NCBI RefSeq assembly: GCF_024518835.1
Contig: NZ_JANIGO010000003.1
Span: forward strand, 124,001 to 188,000
DNA: 64,000 nucleotides
Source: Limnobacter humi
GTDB taxonomy: Bacteria > Pseudomonadota > Gammaproteobacteria > Burkholderiales > Burkholderiaceae_B
Reading direction: 5' to 3'
The translations under genes and the position numbers were made by a program. Within the stretch, counting starts at the first letter, position 1; each line of letters starts with the position of its first letter. The notes under the pieces were generated by a model that saw nothing but the letters and a program-made list of their open reading frames with translations, did not search any database and was not told the DNA's origin. Positions 20,356 through 29,334 of this stretch are shown piece after piece.

Positions 20356-20674
20356 GGTTGTCTCCAGTTGGACAATAAAGGTCGTACATCAGCGCGAGCA
20401 GTTGTAACAAGCGCGGGTCGGACACTCGATAAAAAATGCGTTTGCCATCGCGGCGCGTGTCCACCACCCCGTCATTACGTAACACACTCAGTTGCTGTGA
20501 CAAGGTGGGCTGCCGAATGTCCAGGCGCTCTTCAAGGTCACTCACGCAGAGCTCCTCTTGCGACAGTTGGCACAACAGCAACAGGCGGTCTTCATTGGCC
20601 ATTAGCTTCAACACGCCAACCGCCTCGGTGGCGGCTTCGCGCATGCGCTGTGGATCCAGGTTTTGCACTTTCAT
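20345..20674 (-). CDS. bigR: BigR/SqrR-type ArsR-family repressor, sulfur-responsive
   Basis: A 109-residue winged-helix repressor. The recognition helix is in [13 protein letters not shown], and the wing is [17 protein letters not shown]43 (ELCVSD) and C101 (DLYCPT) match in position the two cysteines that form a disulfide or polysulfide link in BigR and SqrR when persulfide is present. No ArsR-type metal motif is needed to explain it. The frame is open up to a TTG at 20707, but the promoter read from the sequence predicts a transcript start near 20699, so the ATG at 20674 (or 20683) is the likely start. It should repress its own operon and the facing dioxygenase. Confidence 0.88.
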   Translation of the reverse strand: MKVQNLDPQRMREAATEAVGVLKLMANEDRLLLLCQLSQEELCVSDLEERLDIRQPTLSQQLSVLRNDGVVDTRRDGKRIFYRVSDPRLLQLLALMYDLYCPTGDNHDD

Positions 20675-20697
20675 GGCACTCATTCCATCAATATGAG

Positions 20698-20725
20698 TTG
20701 ACATCAATATATATATTTATATACT
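20698..20725 (+). promoter_or_regulatory. Promoter of the persulfide dioxygenase gene
   Basis: On the plus strand, TTGACA (20698-20703) and TATACT (20720-20725) are separated by 16 bases, predicting a start near 20732. This -35 box lies over the opposite promoter's start site, and vice versa. Confidence 0.72.
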
Positions 20726-20734
20726 ATTTGTCAA
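20706..20734 (-). promoter_or_regulatory. Promoter of the bigR-pmpAB operon
   Basis: Read on the minus strand, TTGACA (20734-20729) and TATATT (20711-20706) are separated by 17 bases, a near-consensus sigma-70 promoter. Transcription should begin near 20699. It is superimposed on the facing dioxygenase promoter. Confidence 0.75.
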
Positions 20735-20742
20735 TAGATTGA
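20724..20742. promoter_or_regulatory. Candidate BigR operator, overlapping inverted repeats
   Basis: Two perfect short inverted repeats overlap here: CTATT-TGTC-AATAG (20724-20737) and TCAAT-AG-ATTGA (20731-20742). They cover the minus-strand -35 box and the plus-strand start site, so one bound repressor would block both genes. Assignment to BigR is inferred from position. Confidence 0.5.
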
Positions 20743-20778
20743 TTGTAATGCCCACCCTGCACACACGGAGGCAGTGCC

Positions 20779-21645
20779 ATGCAAACCCATGTTCAGCCAT
20801 TCTTTGACCCCAGCACCTGGACAGTCAGTTATGTCGTGGTTGACGTTGCCACGCGACATGCCGCCATCATTGACCCTGTATTGGATTTCAATGTGAAGTC
20901 AGGCCGTACCAGCACACAATCTGCGGACCGCATCATCGACTACGCACGCAGCGAACAACTCACCGTCGACTGGATTCTGGAAACCCATGCACACGCAGAC
21001 CATTTGTCCAGCGCGCGCTACTTGCAGCAAACCTTGGGTGGAAACATTGCGATCGGTGAAAACATCCGGCAGGTTCAGGCCGTGTTCAAAAAGCTGTTTA
21101 ACCTGGAGCGAAATTTTTTGCCCGATGGCAGTCAGTTTGATCACCTGTTCACCGACGGCGAGCGGTTCCAGATCGGCAACACCACGGTAACTGCCCTGCT
21201 GGTGCCCGGCCACACACCCGCCGACATGGCGTATGTGCTGGATGATGCAGTGTTTGTGGGCGATACCCTGTTCATGCCCGATGTTGGCTCTGCCCGGGCT
21301 GACTTTCCGGGAGGCGATGCGCACACCCTCTACCGCTCCATGAGGCGGATATTGAACCTGCCCGGCGACATGCGGATGTACGTGTGCCATGACTACCCGC
21401 CCCAAGGCCGTGCGGCCCGTTGGGAGACCACGGTGGCCGAACAGCGTGCGCACAACATTCATGTGCGGGATGGCATCTCGGAAGATGAATTTGTGACGAT
21501 GCGCAAGGCGCGGGATGCCACGCTGGAAGTGCCGGCACTCATCATTCCATCCATCCAGATCAACGTGCGCGCAGGCCAAATGCCACCCCCGGAAGACGAC
21601 GGGGTGAGTTACCTGAAAGTGCCCTTGAATGTACTGGGTGCCTAG
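20779..21645 (+). CDS. blh: Persulfide dioxygenase-like metallo-beta-lactamase protein (Blh/ETHE1 type)
   Basis: A 288-residue metallo-beta-lactamase-fold enzyme. Metal-site residues are in THAHADH at 69-75, H145 in PGHTPADM and D162 in VGDTLF. The stretch ADFPGGDA is typical of the ETHE1/Blh group, which oxidises glutathione persulfide to sulfite with a mononuclear iron. It faces the BigR-type repressor, the usual arrangement for this enzyme. The start has GGAG 8 bases upstream. Its TAG stop shares the palindrome CTAG with the stop codon of convergent trhA. Confidence 0.9.
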   Translation: MQTHVQPFFDPSTWTVSYVVVDVATRHAAIIDPVLDFNVKSGRTSTQSADRIIDYARSEQLTVDWILETHAHADHLSSARYLQQTLGGNIAIGENIRQVQAVFKKLFNLERNFLPDGSQFDHLFTDGERFQIGNTTVTALLVPGHTPADMAYVLDDAVFVGDTLFMPDVGSARADFPGGDAHTLYRSMRRILNLPGDMRMYVCHDYPPQGRAARWETTVAEQRAHNIHVRDGISEDEFVTMRKARDATLEVPALIIPSIQINVRAGQMPPPEDDGVSYLKVPLNVLGA

Positions 21646-22331
21646 GCTGCCGTGGACGGAATCACATAAAACCAGATGACGGCACAATGGCAGGCCGCAC
21701 CGGCCACCACCCACAGATGCCACACGGCGTGTGTGAACTTCACTTTTTTTGCGGCATAGAAGCCCGCGCCCACCGTGAAACACAAACCACCGGCAATCAG
21801 CAGCCAGAAGGCATCCCGTGGAAAAGCCTCCCACAAGTCGCGGATGAGCACAATCGAAGACCAACCCATCAGCAAATAAGTGACGAGGGAGAGACGCTTG
21901 AATCGGTGAATAAAAAACAGCTTGAACCCGATGCCCGCGAACGCCAAAACCCAAACCACCCACAGCAACACGGTGGCCGATGTGGTGTGCAGGGTCAGCA
22001 TGAGCATGGGGGTGTAGGTGCCGGCAATCAGCAAGTAAATGGCACAGTGGTCCATGCGCTTGAACAGCGCTTTGGCCTGCGCGTTGGTGGTGGCATGGTA
22101 CAAAGTAGAGGCTGCAAACAGCAGCACCAGGCTTGCACCATACACCACCACACCCGCCAATTCCCCTGGGTTCAGGATGGACGCTGATTTCAGCACCAGC
22201 AACACCGCCACCACAGCCGCTGCCACAGCAGCCAGGCCATGGCTGATGGCATTGGCCAACTCTTCAGCAGGTGAATACGCAGCCATGGGCGCAACCACGG
22301 GTGCAACTGCAGGGGCAACGACAGGTTGCAT
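21642..22331 (-). CDS. trhA: TrhA/YqfA (hemolysin III) membrane protein
   Basis: A 229-residue, seven-helix protein of the hemolysin III/PAQR-related family. Likely metal-site residues are in ANAISHG near the start, STLYHAT, the MDHCAIYLLIAGTYTP helix and HAVWHLWVVAG near the C-terminus. In E. coli TrhA affects membrane energetics and lipid homeostasis; true haemolytic activity is doubtful. An unusual N-terminal extension of repeated VAP units (about residues 4-16) precedes the first helix. Convergent with the dioxygenase gene. Confidence 0.87.
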   Translation of the reverse strand: MQPVVAPAVAPVVAPMAAYSPAEELANAISHGLAAVAAAVVAVLLVLKSASILNPGELAGVVVYGASLVLLFAASTLYHATTNAQAKALFKRMDHCAIYLLIAGTYTPMLMLTLHTTSATVLLWVVWVLAFAGIGFKLFFIHRFKRLSLVTYLLMGWSSIVLIRDLWEAFPRDAFWLLIAGGLCFTVGAGFYAAKKVKFTHAVWHLWVVAGAACHCAVIWFYVIPSTAA

Positions 22332-22506
22332 GCCAGAACTCTCCAGTGCAAGGGGTTGAACAGCAAAAATGGGTCAGGCGGCCCAATATTGCCACAAGGT
22401 CAAGCCTACATCCATTCAATGCCAAAAAGCCGACATGCAAGACCGTCTGCTGAATGTACAACATGCAGCAACAGCCAGTATGCTCAAAGCCTGTCTTTGA
22501 ATCACC

Positions 22507-23442
22507 ATGACCATGCAACACGCCAATTCCACACTGTCCAGCACCGTCTTCATGCATGAGGACGACGCATTTTTCAACCTGCCCACAGGCGAAGCCCTGT
22601 GCTACCGCAGTTATGGCAACGCCAGCCACCCCACCGTGCTGTTGGTGGTGGGCTTAACCCTGCAACTGCACTATTGGCCGAAAGAATTGGTGATGCCTTT
22701 GATTCAGGCGGGCTACCGGGTGGTGGTGCTGGACAACCGGGACATTGGCCGCTCATTCCGCCACGCATCGCCCCCGCTGGGCATGAAAGAAATTCTGTTT
22801 GCAAAACCGCATGCCAACACCTATACGCTGACCGACATGGCCAATGATGCAGTGGCCTTGATGGACCACCTGGGCATTGAGCAGGCCCATGTGGCTGGCA
22901 TGTCCATGGGTGGAATGATTGCGCAGGAAATGGCCTGTGCCCATCAGGCTCGCGTGTTGAGCCTGACCTCCATTTTTTCGACCACTGGCAACCGAAAGGT
23001 TGGACAACCCTCGCTGGGCGGCAAACTGAAAATCCTGGGCAAACCACCCACCACCCGCGACGAAGCAATCGCGGCTTACCTGGACAAAGCCCGTTACATT
23101 GCTGGAAACCGGTACACCGTGGAGACCGATTGGGCTGTGGACTATGCCGGCAAAGCCTGGGACCGTCTGGACGGCAAACGGGCCGGTGCTGGCATTTCCC
23201 GCCAGATTGGCGCGATATTGAAAAGCGGGGACCGCACCACCCAATTGAAACAAGTGACTGCACCAACCCTGGTGATTCACGGCGACCGCGACCCACTGGT
23301 CAACCCCAGCGGCGGACACGCCACCGCCAGTGCCATCGCTGGTGCCCGCCACTTGATACTGCCCGGCATGGGGCATTACATTTCGCAGTCGGTCAGCCCA
23401 TTGCTGGCCGACCTTTTGCTGAGCCACTTTGCCCGGGCCTAG
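22507..23442 (+). CDS. Alpha/beta hydrolase
   Basis: A 311-residue alpha/beta-fold hydrolase. The nucleophile serine is in GMSMGGMIAQEMA, the acid is in HGDRDPLV and the histidine is in LPGMGHYI. The strand-turn DNRDIGRS after the first sheet is typical of the haloperoxidase/esterase-like group. The first residues to about 25 are a loose extension, not a signal peptide. ATGs at 22507 and 22513 are both possible. No operon partner is obvious, so the substrate is unknown. Its TAG stop overlaps that of the convergent kinase gene as CTAG. Confidence 0.85.
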   Translation: MTMQHANSTLSSTVFMHEDDAFFNLPTGEALCYRSYGNASHPTVLLVVGLTLQLHYWPKELVMPLIQAGYRVVVLDNRDIGRSFRHASPPLGMKEILFAKPHANTYTLTDMANDAVALMDHLGIEQAHVAGMSMGGMIAQEMACAHQARVLSLTSIFSTTGNRKVGQPSLGGKLKILGKPPTTRDEAIAAYLDKARYIAGNRYTVETDWAVDYAGKAWDRLDGKRAGAGISRQIGAILKSGDRTTQLKQVTAPTLVIHGDRDPLVNPSGGHATASAIAGARHLILPGMGHYISQSVSPLLADLLLSHFARA

Positions 23443-26396
23443 TGCCGAACCCCGCGGGCATGGTTGGCCACAGCCAACCGAACCCGCTCAATGTCCAACG
23501 GCTTGGACAGGTGCAAACACATGCCCGCCTCCGATGCCTGGTGGATGTCCTCGTCAAATGCATGCCCGCTAAGCGCCACCACCGGCGTTTCTGAATTGAG
23601 AAGACAAGCCACCCGAATCTGCCGGGTGGCTTCATAACCGCTGATGCCAGGCATGCTGATGTCCATGAAGATCAGGTCGAATTTCTCGGTTTCACAAGCC
23701 CGAACCGCTGCCTCTCCGCTGACAACACTCACCACCCGGTGTCCATCGTTTTCCAGCAGCTTGCGCAATATCTTTAAGTTGATGGGCATGTCATCCACGA
23801 TCAAAATGGACTGACTGGGCACTTTCAGTGCTTGGCCTGTCTTGGCTGGATCCGTTTGAACCGGCGCCCGCTCCATGGGCAATTCAAAGTGGAACGTGGT
23901 GCCCTCCCCAAGCACTGAGTCAAACCAGATTCTTCCACCCATGGACAGCACCACCGATTGAACGATGCTCAAACCCAACCCTGTTCCACCGTACTTCCGA
24001 AAGGTTGAATCTTCCGCCTGGAAAAATGGTTTGAAAATGTCCTTGTGTTTGTCCGTGGAAATACCGATCCCGGTGTCACGCACCGATACACGTAACATAC
24101 CCTGAGACTGATTGCTGGGTGTGTAACAGGCAGACACCTCAATCTCGCCCGATTCCGTGAATTTCATGGCATTGGACACCAGGTTGTGAATCACTTGCCT
24201 GAAACGGGTTGGATCACCCAGGAAGTAGTCATCCCGGCCCAATCCTTGATAGGACTCCAGAAGGGTCAAGCCTTTGTCATGTGCAGGGATGCCATGCAAG
24301 GTGATGCAGGTTTTAATTTGGTCGAAAACCACAAACGGGATTTTCTCAACCCGGAACTGACCACTTTCAATCTTCGACAGGTCCAGAATATCGTTCAGGA
24401 TCATGGTCATGGTTTGGGCACTGCTGTGCAACACCTCCAGATCGGCCCGCAAGGCCTCATCCTCCACCCGGTCCCGCAACAAACTGGCGTAGCCCAGAAC
24501 ACCATTCAGTGGCGTGCGTATTTCATGGCTCATCACCGCCAAAAACGCAGACTTCTGCTTGGAAGTCAACTCAGCATTCATTTGCAGCTGCTTCAGGTCG
24601 GACACGTCTTGGATCAGGGTAAAGAAACCGCGAAGCTCGTCCTGTTCTTTGTGCGGAATGTAGTCAATCAACAGGTACTGTCGGGTGGCCCCTGGCAGCA
24701 GCACCGTGTATTCAAAGCGCGCAGGGGTACCCGACAAGGCGGCCTGTACATGCTCACTGCCGGCTGAAAACAACTCATCGTATTGGGCAGTGTTTTCAAG
24801 CTGTTCAACAAACGCCCGCAAGCGCTGGTTGGCATAAGTCATGTCAATGTCGTGATTCCAGTACCCAATCATGACGGGCACTGAATCAACAATTTTGTTC
24901 AAGGTGCTTTGTGCTTCACGCAGTTGTTGCGTGCGCTGCTGCACAGTAGATTCCAGTTCGGTGTTGATGCGCTGAATTTCCTGAATAAAGCCCACCCGCT
25001 CAGTCACATCATTGATGCCAACCAACACAAACCGACGCTGCCCCACTTCAATGGTGTTCAGGGTTGCTTCAATCGGAAACTCGGAACCATCGTGTCGTCG
25101 CCCTGACAGAATGCGCCCCACATTCATGGAGCGCATGCCAAAATCATAGTGTTTGCGGTGCTCCCGATGACGTGCCCGGGCCGACTCCGGTACCAACACC
25201 TCAACAGCCTCGCCGATAATCTCCTCACGGCGATAGTTAAACATGTCGAGCAAACGCGTGTTGACATCGACAATACGCCCATCCAGGTCAGCCAGCACCT
25301 TGCCCAATGGCGAGCCTTCGATAATCGCTGAGGTCAGTTTCAACTGGTACAGCTTGGCGGCCACGTCCCGATTGCGTCCGCGGATCAATTGAGCCACCAA
25401 CAACAACACACCAAATGACAGTGTGAAGGTCAACAGACCAATCCAGACCATGTTGTAGGGTTTGAAATCGCTGTTGTAACTGGGCAGTAGCGCGGCATCC
25501 AGTTGCCATTGCCGCCCATACACATTCAACAGCGTGGACTTGCGCTGCAGCGCGTGCGGGCCATCCACTTGGGTTGACTGATAAAACGGCACTGGTGCCG
25601 ATGGGCTGGTGACATCGCTGAGTCGCACAGCGAGGTGACGATGATCAAACTTGATTTTGGACATGATTTCATCGATCACCAACACGGCATACGCCCATCC
25701 CTCCGTGGCATTCAAGCGGTTGTTGAAATCATCGCCCGGTTTGAAGACGCGCTGGATGGGCAACAGCATCAGAAACGCGGACTGTGTGTTGACTGCGGTT
25801 TGAACGGCTGTGATGGGTGCTGTCAAGCGGGCCTGTCCATCCATGACCGACTGAATGGCCGCTGAATACCGGTTTTGTTCGGATGCAATGTTGAGCCCCA
25901 CTGCTTCCTGGTTGCGCTCCAACGGTTCAATGTAGCGGATCACAAAGTGCTGATCGGTGCGCAAGCCCAGGTTTCGAATGGCTTTGAATTCACCATACTC
26001 AGACGACATTTCAGCCTGAAAACGATTCAAGTTGTCATGGGACACATTGAAAATCAACCCGAATCCACGGGCACCCGGAAACTCTCGCTCAAGGTCTCGA
26101 GTGGCCATGTAATTGCGAAACGATTGCAGGGAGTACTGGCCAGGTGCTTGGGCCACCAACATGCCGCGAACACCTCGAACGCCATACTCATACAGCCCGA
26201 TTCGCTCCTGGATGCCTGCAGAGACATCGCCGAATTCCGTCTCGAAAAAATCGGTTTGCCGCTCGTTGTTGACCGACTGGAAACGGTGAACGGCCAAGAT
26301 CGACAGCACGGCGCACACCAGCAGCACACCCGCCAGCGAGAGCCAATCCCGTGTGCCCATGCGTTGGACATCCTGACTCAATTCATTGATGATCAT
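23439..26396 (-). CDS. CHASE-PAS-PAS hybrid sensor histidine kinase
   Basis: A 985-residue membrane sensor. It has a transmembrane helix at about 18-37, an external CHASE domain at about 45-300, a second helix at about 315-338 and PAS domains at about 350-468 and 500-605. A coiled coil links the two PAS domains. HisKA follows with H624 in MSHEIRTPLNG, then an HATPase domain with N742 (NLVSNAMKF) and GGTGLGLS. A C-terminal receiver has D912 in FMDISMPG and K965. No separate output regulator lies nearby, so it probably passes phosphate to an unlinked HPt or regulator. CHASE domains bind small extracellular ligands; which one is unknown. ATGs at 26396 and 26360 are both possible. Confidence 0.92.
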   Translation of the reverse strand: MIINELSQDVQRMGTRDWLSLAGVLLVCAVLSILAVHRFQSVNNERQTDFFETEFGDVSAGIQERIGLYEYGVRGVRGMLVAQAPGQYSLQSFRNYMATRDLEREFPGARGFGLIFNVSHDNLNRFQAEMSSEYGEFKAIRNLGLRTDQHFVIRYIEPLERNQEAVGLNIASEQNRYSAAIQSVMDGQARLTAPITAVQTAVNTQSAFLMLLPIQRVFKPGDDFNNRLNATEGWAYAVLVIDEIMSKIKFDHRHLAVRLSDVTSPSAPVPFYQSTQVDGPHALQRKSTLLNVYGRQWQLDAALLPSYNSDFKPYNMVWIGLLTFTLSFGVLLLVAQLIRGRNRDVAAKLYQLKLTSAIIEGSPLGKVLADLDGRIVDVNTRLLDMFNYRREEIIGEAVEVLVPESARARHREHRKHYDFGMRSMNVGRILSGRRHDGSEFPIEATLNTIEVGQRRFVLVGINDVTERVGFIQEIQRINTELESTVQQRTQQLREAQSTLNKIVDSVPVMIGYWNHDIDMTYANQRLRAFVEQLENTAQYDELFSAGSEHVQAALSGTPARFEYTVLLPGATRQYLLIDYIPHKEQDELRGFFTLIQDVSDLKQLQMNAELTSKQKSAFLAVMSHEIRTPLNGVLGYASLLRDRVEDEALRADLEVLHSSAQTMTMILNDILDLSKIESGQFRVEKIPFVVFDQIKTCITLHGIPAHDKGLTLLESYQGLGRDDYFLGDPTRFRQVIHNLVSNAMKFTESGEIEVSACYTPSNQSQGMLRVSVRDTGIGISTDKHKDIFKPFFQAEDSTFRKYGGTGLGLSIVQSVVLSMGGRIWFDSVLGEGTTFHFELPMERAPVQTDPAKTGQALKVPSQSILIVDDMPINLKILRKLLENDGHRVVSVVSGEAAVRACETEKFDLIFMDISMPGISGYEATRQIRVACLLNSETPVVALSGHAFDEDIHQASEAGMCLHLSKPLDIERVRLAVANHARGVRH

Positions 26397-26487
26397 CTGA
26401 TGTATTCAGCGCAGGCTGCCAATCTCAGCGGACGAAGTCGCGATAACTCGGATATAGGGCACAACATATCGGTTTTACCACTTCAAA

Positions 26488-29241
26488 TCAACGCCTCCCA
26501 TTGTTTTCGGCAGGTCGGTCAATCTTGCGGGGCAACACGGCAATCGGGTGTTTTCTGTACCGCTGCACCGCATAACGAACCACCCGGACCAACAGGTCCG
26601 GGTCCAGTGGCTTCGTGAGGTAATCATTCATGCCAGCCTTGAGCGACTTTTCACGTTCGCTCAATAGGGCACCACCCGTCAAGCCGATCACCGGCAATTC
26701 AGACCATGCGGGGTTTGTTCGAAGGGCCATCACCGCGGCGTTGCCATCCATCACCGGCATCTGGATGTCCATCAGCACCAAATCCACCTGACCATCCAAC
26801 GACTTCAACACGTCCAGGGCCATTTGACCATCGGTTGCCGTGGTCACCACCGCGCCTTGCCTTTCCAGCAATTTTTGACCAATTTTCAGGTTCAACAGAC
26901 TATCGTCCACCAGCAGTACATGCACATTGGGCAACCACATCAATTGATCCGGATCACCGGCTGGCAAGGGCTGACTGGGCTCATGTTGTGCGCCGTTGGG
27001 CTCCAGTTGCGCAGCCTCTGTCGGCAATTCAAATGGCAGTTCCACCCGAAAGCAGGTTCCTTTGCCTTCCTCGCTGCGCACAGTCACCTGTCCACCCATG
27101 CGTTCGCTGAGTTGCTTGACGATGGTCAGGCCCAGACCAGTGCCTCCAAAACGCCGGGTCATGCTGGCGTCGGCCTGCGTAAACGGTTTGAACAGTTTGG
27201 GCAACACCGCCGGGGCAATCCCAATCCCGGTGTCTTCCACCGCCAGACACAGCCGAACCCGATGGGCCGACGAGCCTGCGGTGATGTCCAGGCGCACATC
27301 CACACGACCCTGCGCTGTGAATTTGACCGCATTGCCCACCAAATTCAACAGAATTTGCCGCAGACGCACGGCATCGCCAAGTACCTGAGCAGGCCATTCC
27401 GGCCTGAACTGCGGCATCGACAACACCAACCCTTTGGCTTGGGCGGCGGGCTGCATCATGTGCTGCACCTCATCCAGCACCGCCTGAAGTTGCACAGGCT
27501 TGTGTTCCAGTTCCAGTTCACCCGCTTCGACTTTGGCCAGGTCCAGCACGTTGTTCACAATGCCCAACAAGGCGCCGCTGGCCGCCCGAATGCTGCGAAT
27601 TTGCTCCAATTGTTCAGCAGGGTCAGCCCCCTTCTCCAACAGATAACCCAAGCCAATCACCGCATTCAATGGCGTGCGAATTTCATGGCTCATGTTGGCC
27701 AGAAAATCGGTTTTCGCTTTGTTGGCGGCATCGGCCAAGGTCATGGCCTGCCGAAGCTCTTGCTCCACCGACTCCCGGCGCTTGATTTCCCGGGACAAAG
27801 ACCGGTTCCACAGGTAGAAAAACAGCAGCGCAGTCAGGGCCATCAGGCCGAATTGCCAAACCAAGGTGTAATCCACATGGGGCTTGTACTCCACCACGCC
27901 CCAACGCTGGGCAATGTGGGTTCGTTGTTCCGGGGTCAAGCTGGCCAACCCCTGATTCAGCACATTGACCAAATCCAACCAGTCGGGTCGCACTGCCATG
28001 TTGATTTTTAAATCACTGCCTGGAACCGGCGACACCACCATCAAATTGTCAAAATGGTGTTCACGGATGAGGTAATTGGCCGTCGTCAAGCCACCCAGGT
28101 AGGCATCCACTGTGCCGGTGGCCAACGCTTCAAGGGCCTGCAATGGATTGCCCACGGTGACCACGCGCAAGCCTGGAAACTCTCGTAGGATGTCATCCAC
28201 CATCTGTCCATCGGCAACCATGGCCACCCGCTGCCCAGCCAGGGAATCCAAGCCGTTGATGCCCAGGCTGTCTCGCCGGGTAAACAACACCATGGCCGCA
28301 ATACCCGAGGGCTGTGGATGGCTCATCACAAATGGCGGCGCGTCCACCAGCCGAACCCGAATCTCCGGTGCCCCTTTAAGCCACAGCAAGCTGCTGGCTG
28401 ACAGCTTCAACGGATTCGCATCCGATTCGAACTCTGGCCGATTACCATACCAACGGTTTTGCAAGTGGCGCTTCACATCCGGATCCAGGTTTTCAAAAGC
28501 CTTGTCCAGCAATTGAGCCAGCACAGGCCAGTCCTTGCGAACGGCAATCACCACGGGTGCCTTGCTTTGGGGCAATACATCCGCAATCTTGAATGTGGGG
28601 TCCTGGTTTTGTACGCGTTTGAATTCAATACCCACAGAACCCAGAATGGCAGCCACCCGGTTTTGATTCAGCGCCAACACCGAGGAGTCGGCATCGTCAA
28701 ACGGCACAGGCAACACTCCAGGATCGGCCGCCAACAAACGCTCCGATTGAATTTCATGCCGCAAGTAGGCAACCCGCTGCCCGCGCAGATCGCTCAGCCC
28801 GTGAATCACCGGGTTCTGGTCGCTCCGAACATAGAGGTAAGAGTAGGTGTAGAACAGCTCATTGGAGAACACAAAGTCGGATCTCCACTGATCCAGCTTG
28901 CGGACCAAAGCCAAACCAGCACACTGGTGCTGCTTGGCCATTTGAACAGCCTTTGGCCAAGTGTCCACATTCAGTGTGATTTCAATACCCAACTGTTGGG
29001 ACAGCAAGGCATACAACTCGGGAATGTACCCTTGGGCCTGGCCTTGGGCATCCAAAAACAGATTGGGCGGGAAATCGGCCGAGAAACACAGTGGAATCTG
29101 CGGATGCTCCTGAAGCCAGCGCTGCTCTTCAACCGTCAACGACAATGGGCCGCTGGCCGCTTCGGCGCGAGACAGGCAACCGGTTTGAACTGCAAGGGCC
29201 AGGCCGAAAGCCATGCCCCACCACCCAAATTTCAAACCCAT
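26488..29241 (-). CDS. BvgS-like hybrid sensor kinase with two Venus-flytrap domains
   Basis: A 917-residue sensor. It has an export signal at about 1-28, a full solute-binding (SBP_bac_3) domain at about 45-270, a shortened second one at about 290-450 and a transmembrane helix at about 461-478. HisKA follows with H519 in MSHEIRTPLNAV, then an HATPase domain (NLVGNAVKF, GGTGLGLT) and a receiver with D825 in LMDIQMPVMDG and K877. Unlike BvgS there is no PAS or HPt domain. The ATG at 29241 has GGGAGA just upstream; the frame extends to 29298. It lies 91 bases upstream of the CHASE kinase on the same strand, so the two may be co-transcribed. Confidence 0.92.
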   Translation of the reverse strand: MGLKFGWWGMAFGLALAVQTGCLSRAEAASGPLSLTVEEQRWLQEHPQIPLCFSADFPPNLFLDAQGQAQGYIPELYALLSQQLGIEITLNVDTWPKAVQMAKQHQCAGLALVRKLDQWRSDFVFSNELFYTYSYLYVRSDQNPVIHGLSDLRGQRVAYLRHEIQSERLLAADPGVLPVPFDDADSSVLALNQNRVAAILGSVGIEFKRVQNQDPTFKIADVLPQSKAPVVIAVRKDWPVLAQLLDKAFENLDPDVKRHLQNRWYGNRPEFESDANPLKLSASSLLWLKGAPEIRVRLVDAPPFVMSHPQPSGIAAMVLFTRRDSLGINGLDSLAGQRVAMVADGQMVDDILREFPGLRVVTVGNPLQALEALATGTVDAYLGGLTTANYLIREHHFDNLMVVSPVPGSDLKINMAVRPDWLDLVNVLNQGLASLTPEQRTHIAQRWGVVEYKPHVDYTLVWQFGLMALTALLFFYLWNRSLSREIKRRESVEQELRQAMTLADAANKAKTDFLANMSHEIRTPLNAVIGLGYLLEKGADPAEQLEQIRSIRAASGALLGIVNNVLDLAKVEAGELELEHKPVQLQAVLDEVQHMMQPAAQAKGLVLSMPQFRPEWPAQVLGDAVRLRQILLNLVGNAVKFTAQGRVDVRLDITAGSSAHRVRLCLAVEDTGIGIAPAVLPKLFKPFTQADASMTRRFGGTGLGLTIVKQLSERMGGQVTVRSEEGKGTCFRVELPFELPTEAAQLEPNGAQHEPSQPLPAGDPDQLMWLPNVHVLLVDDSLLNLKIGQKLLERQGAVVTTATDGQMALDVLKSLDGQVDLVLMDIQMPVMDGNAAVMALRTNPAWSELPVIGLTGGALLSEREKSLKAGMNDYLTKPLDPDLLVRVVRYAVQRYRKHPIAVLPRKIDRPAENNGRR

Positions 29242-29334
29242 TGCGGATCTCCCCCATTCCAGCCACCTTACGGCAGCTTGTGGGGGAAACAAGGGCAAAG
29301 ATGAGGGGTATTTACCGCCTATTTCAGCGATTGT

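Noticed and set aside
20705-20730. AT-rich run as a replication origin or DnaA-unwinding element
   Set aside because: No DnaA boxes nearby; the run is fully explained by two opposed promoters.
22264-22331. VAP repeats at the start of TrhA as a tandem DNA repeat or CRISPR-like unit
   Set aside because: Only a few irregular 12-base units, explained by a low-complexity protein extension.
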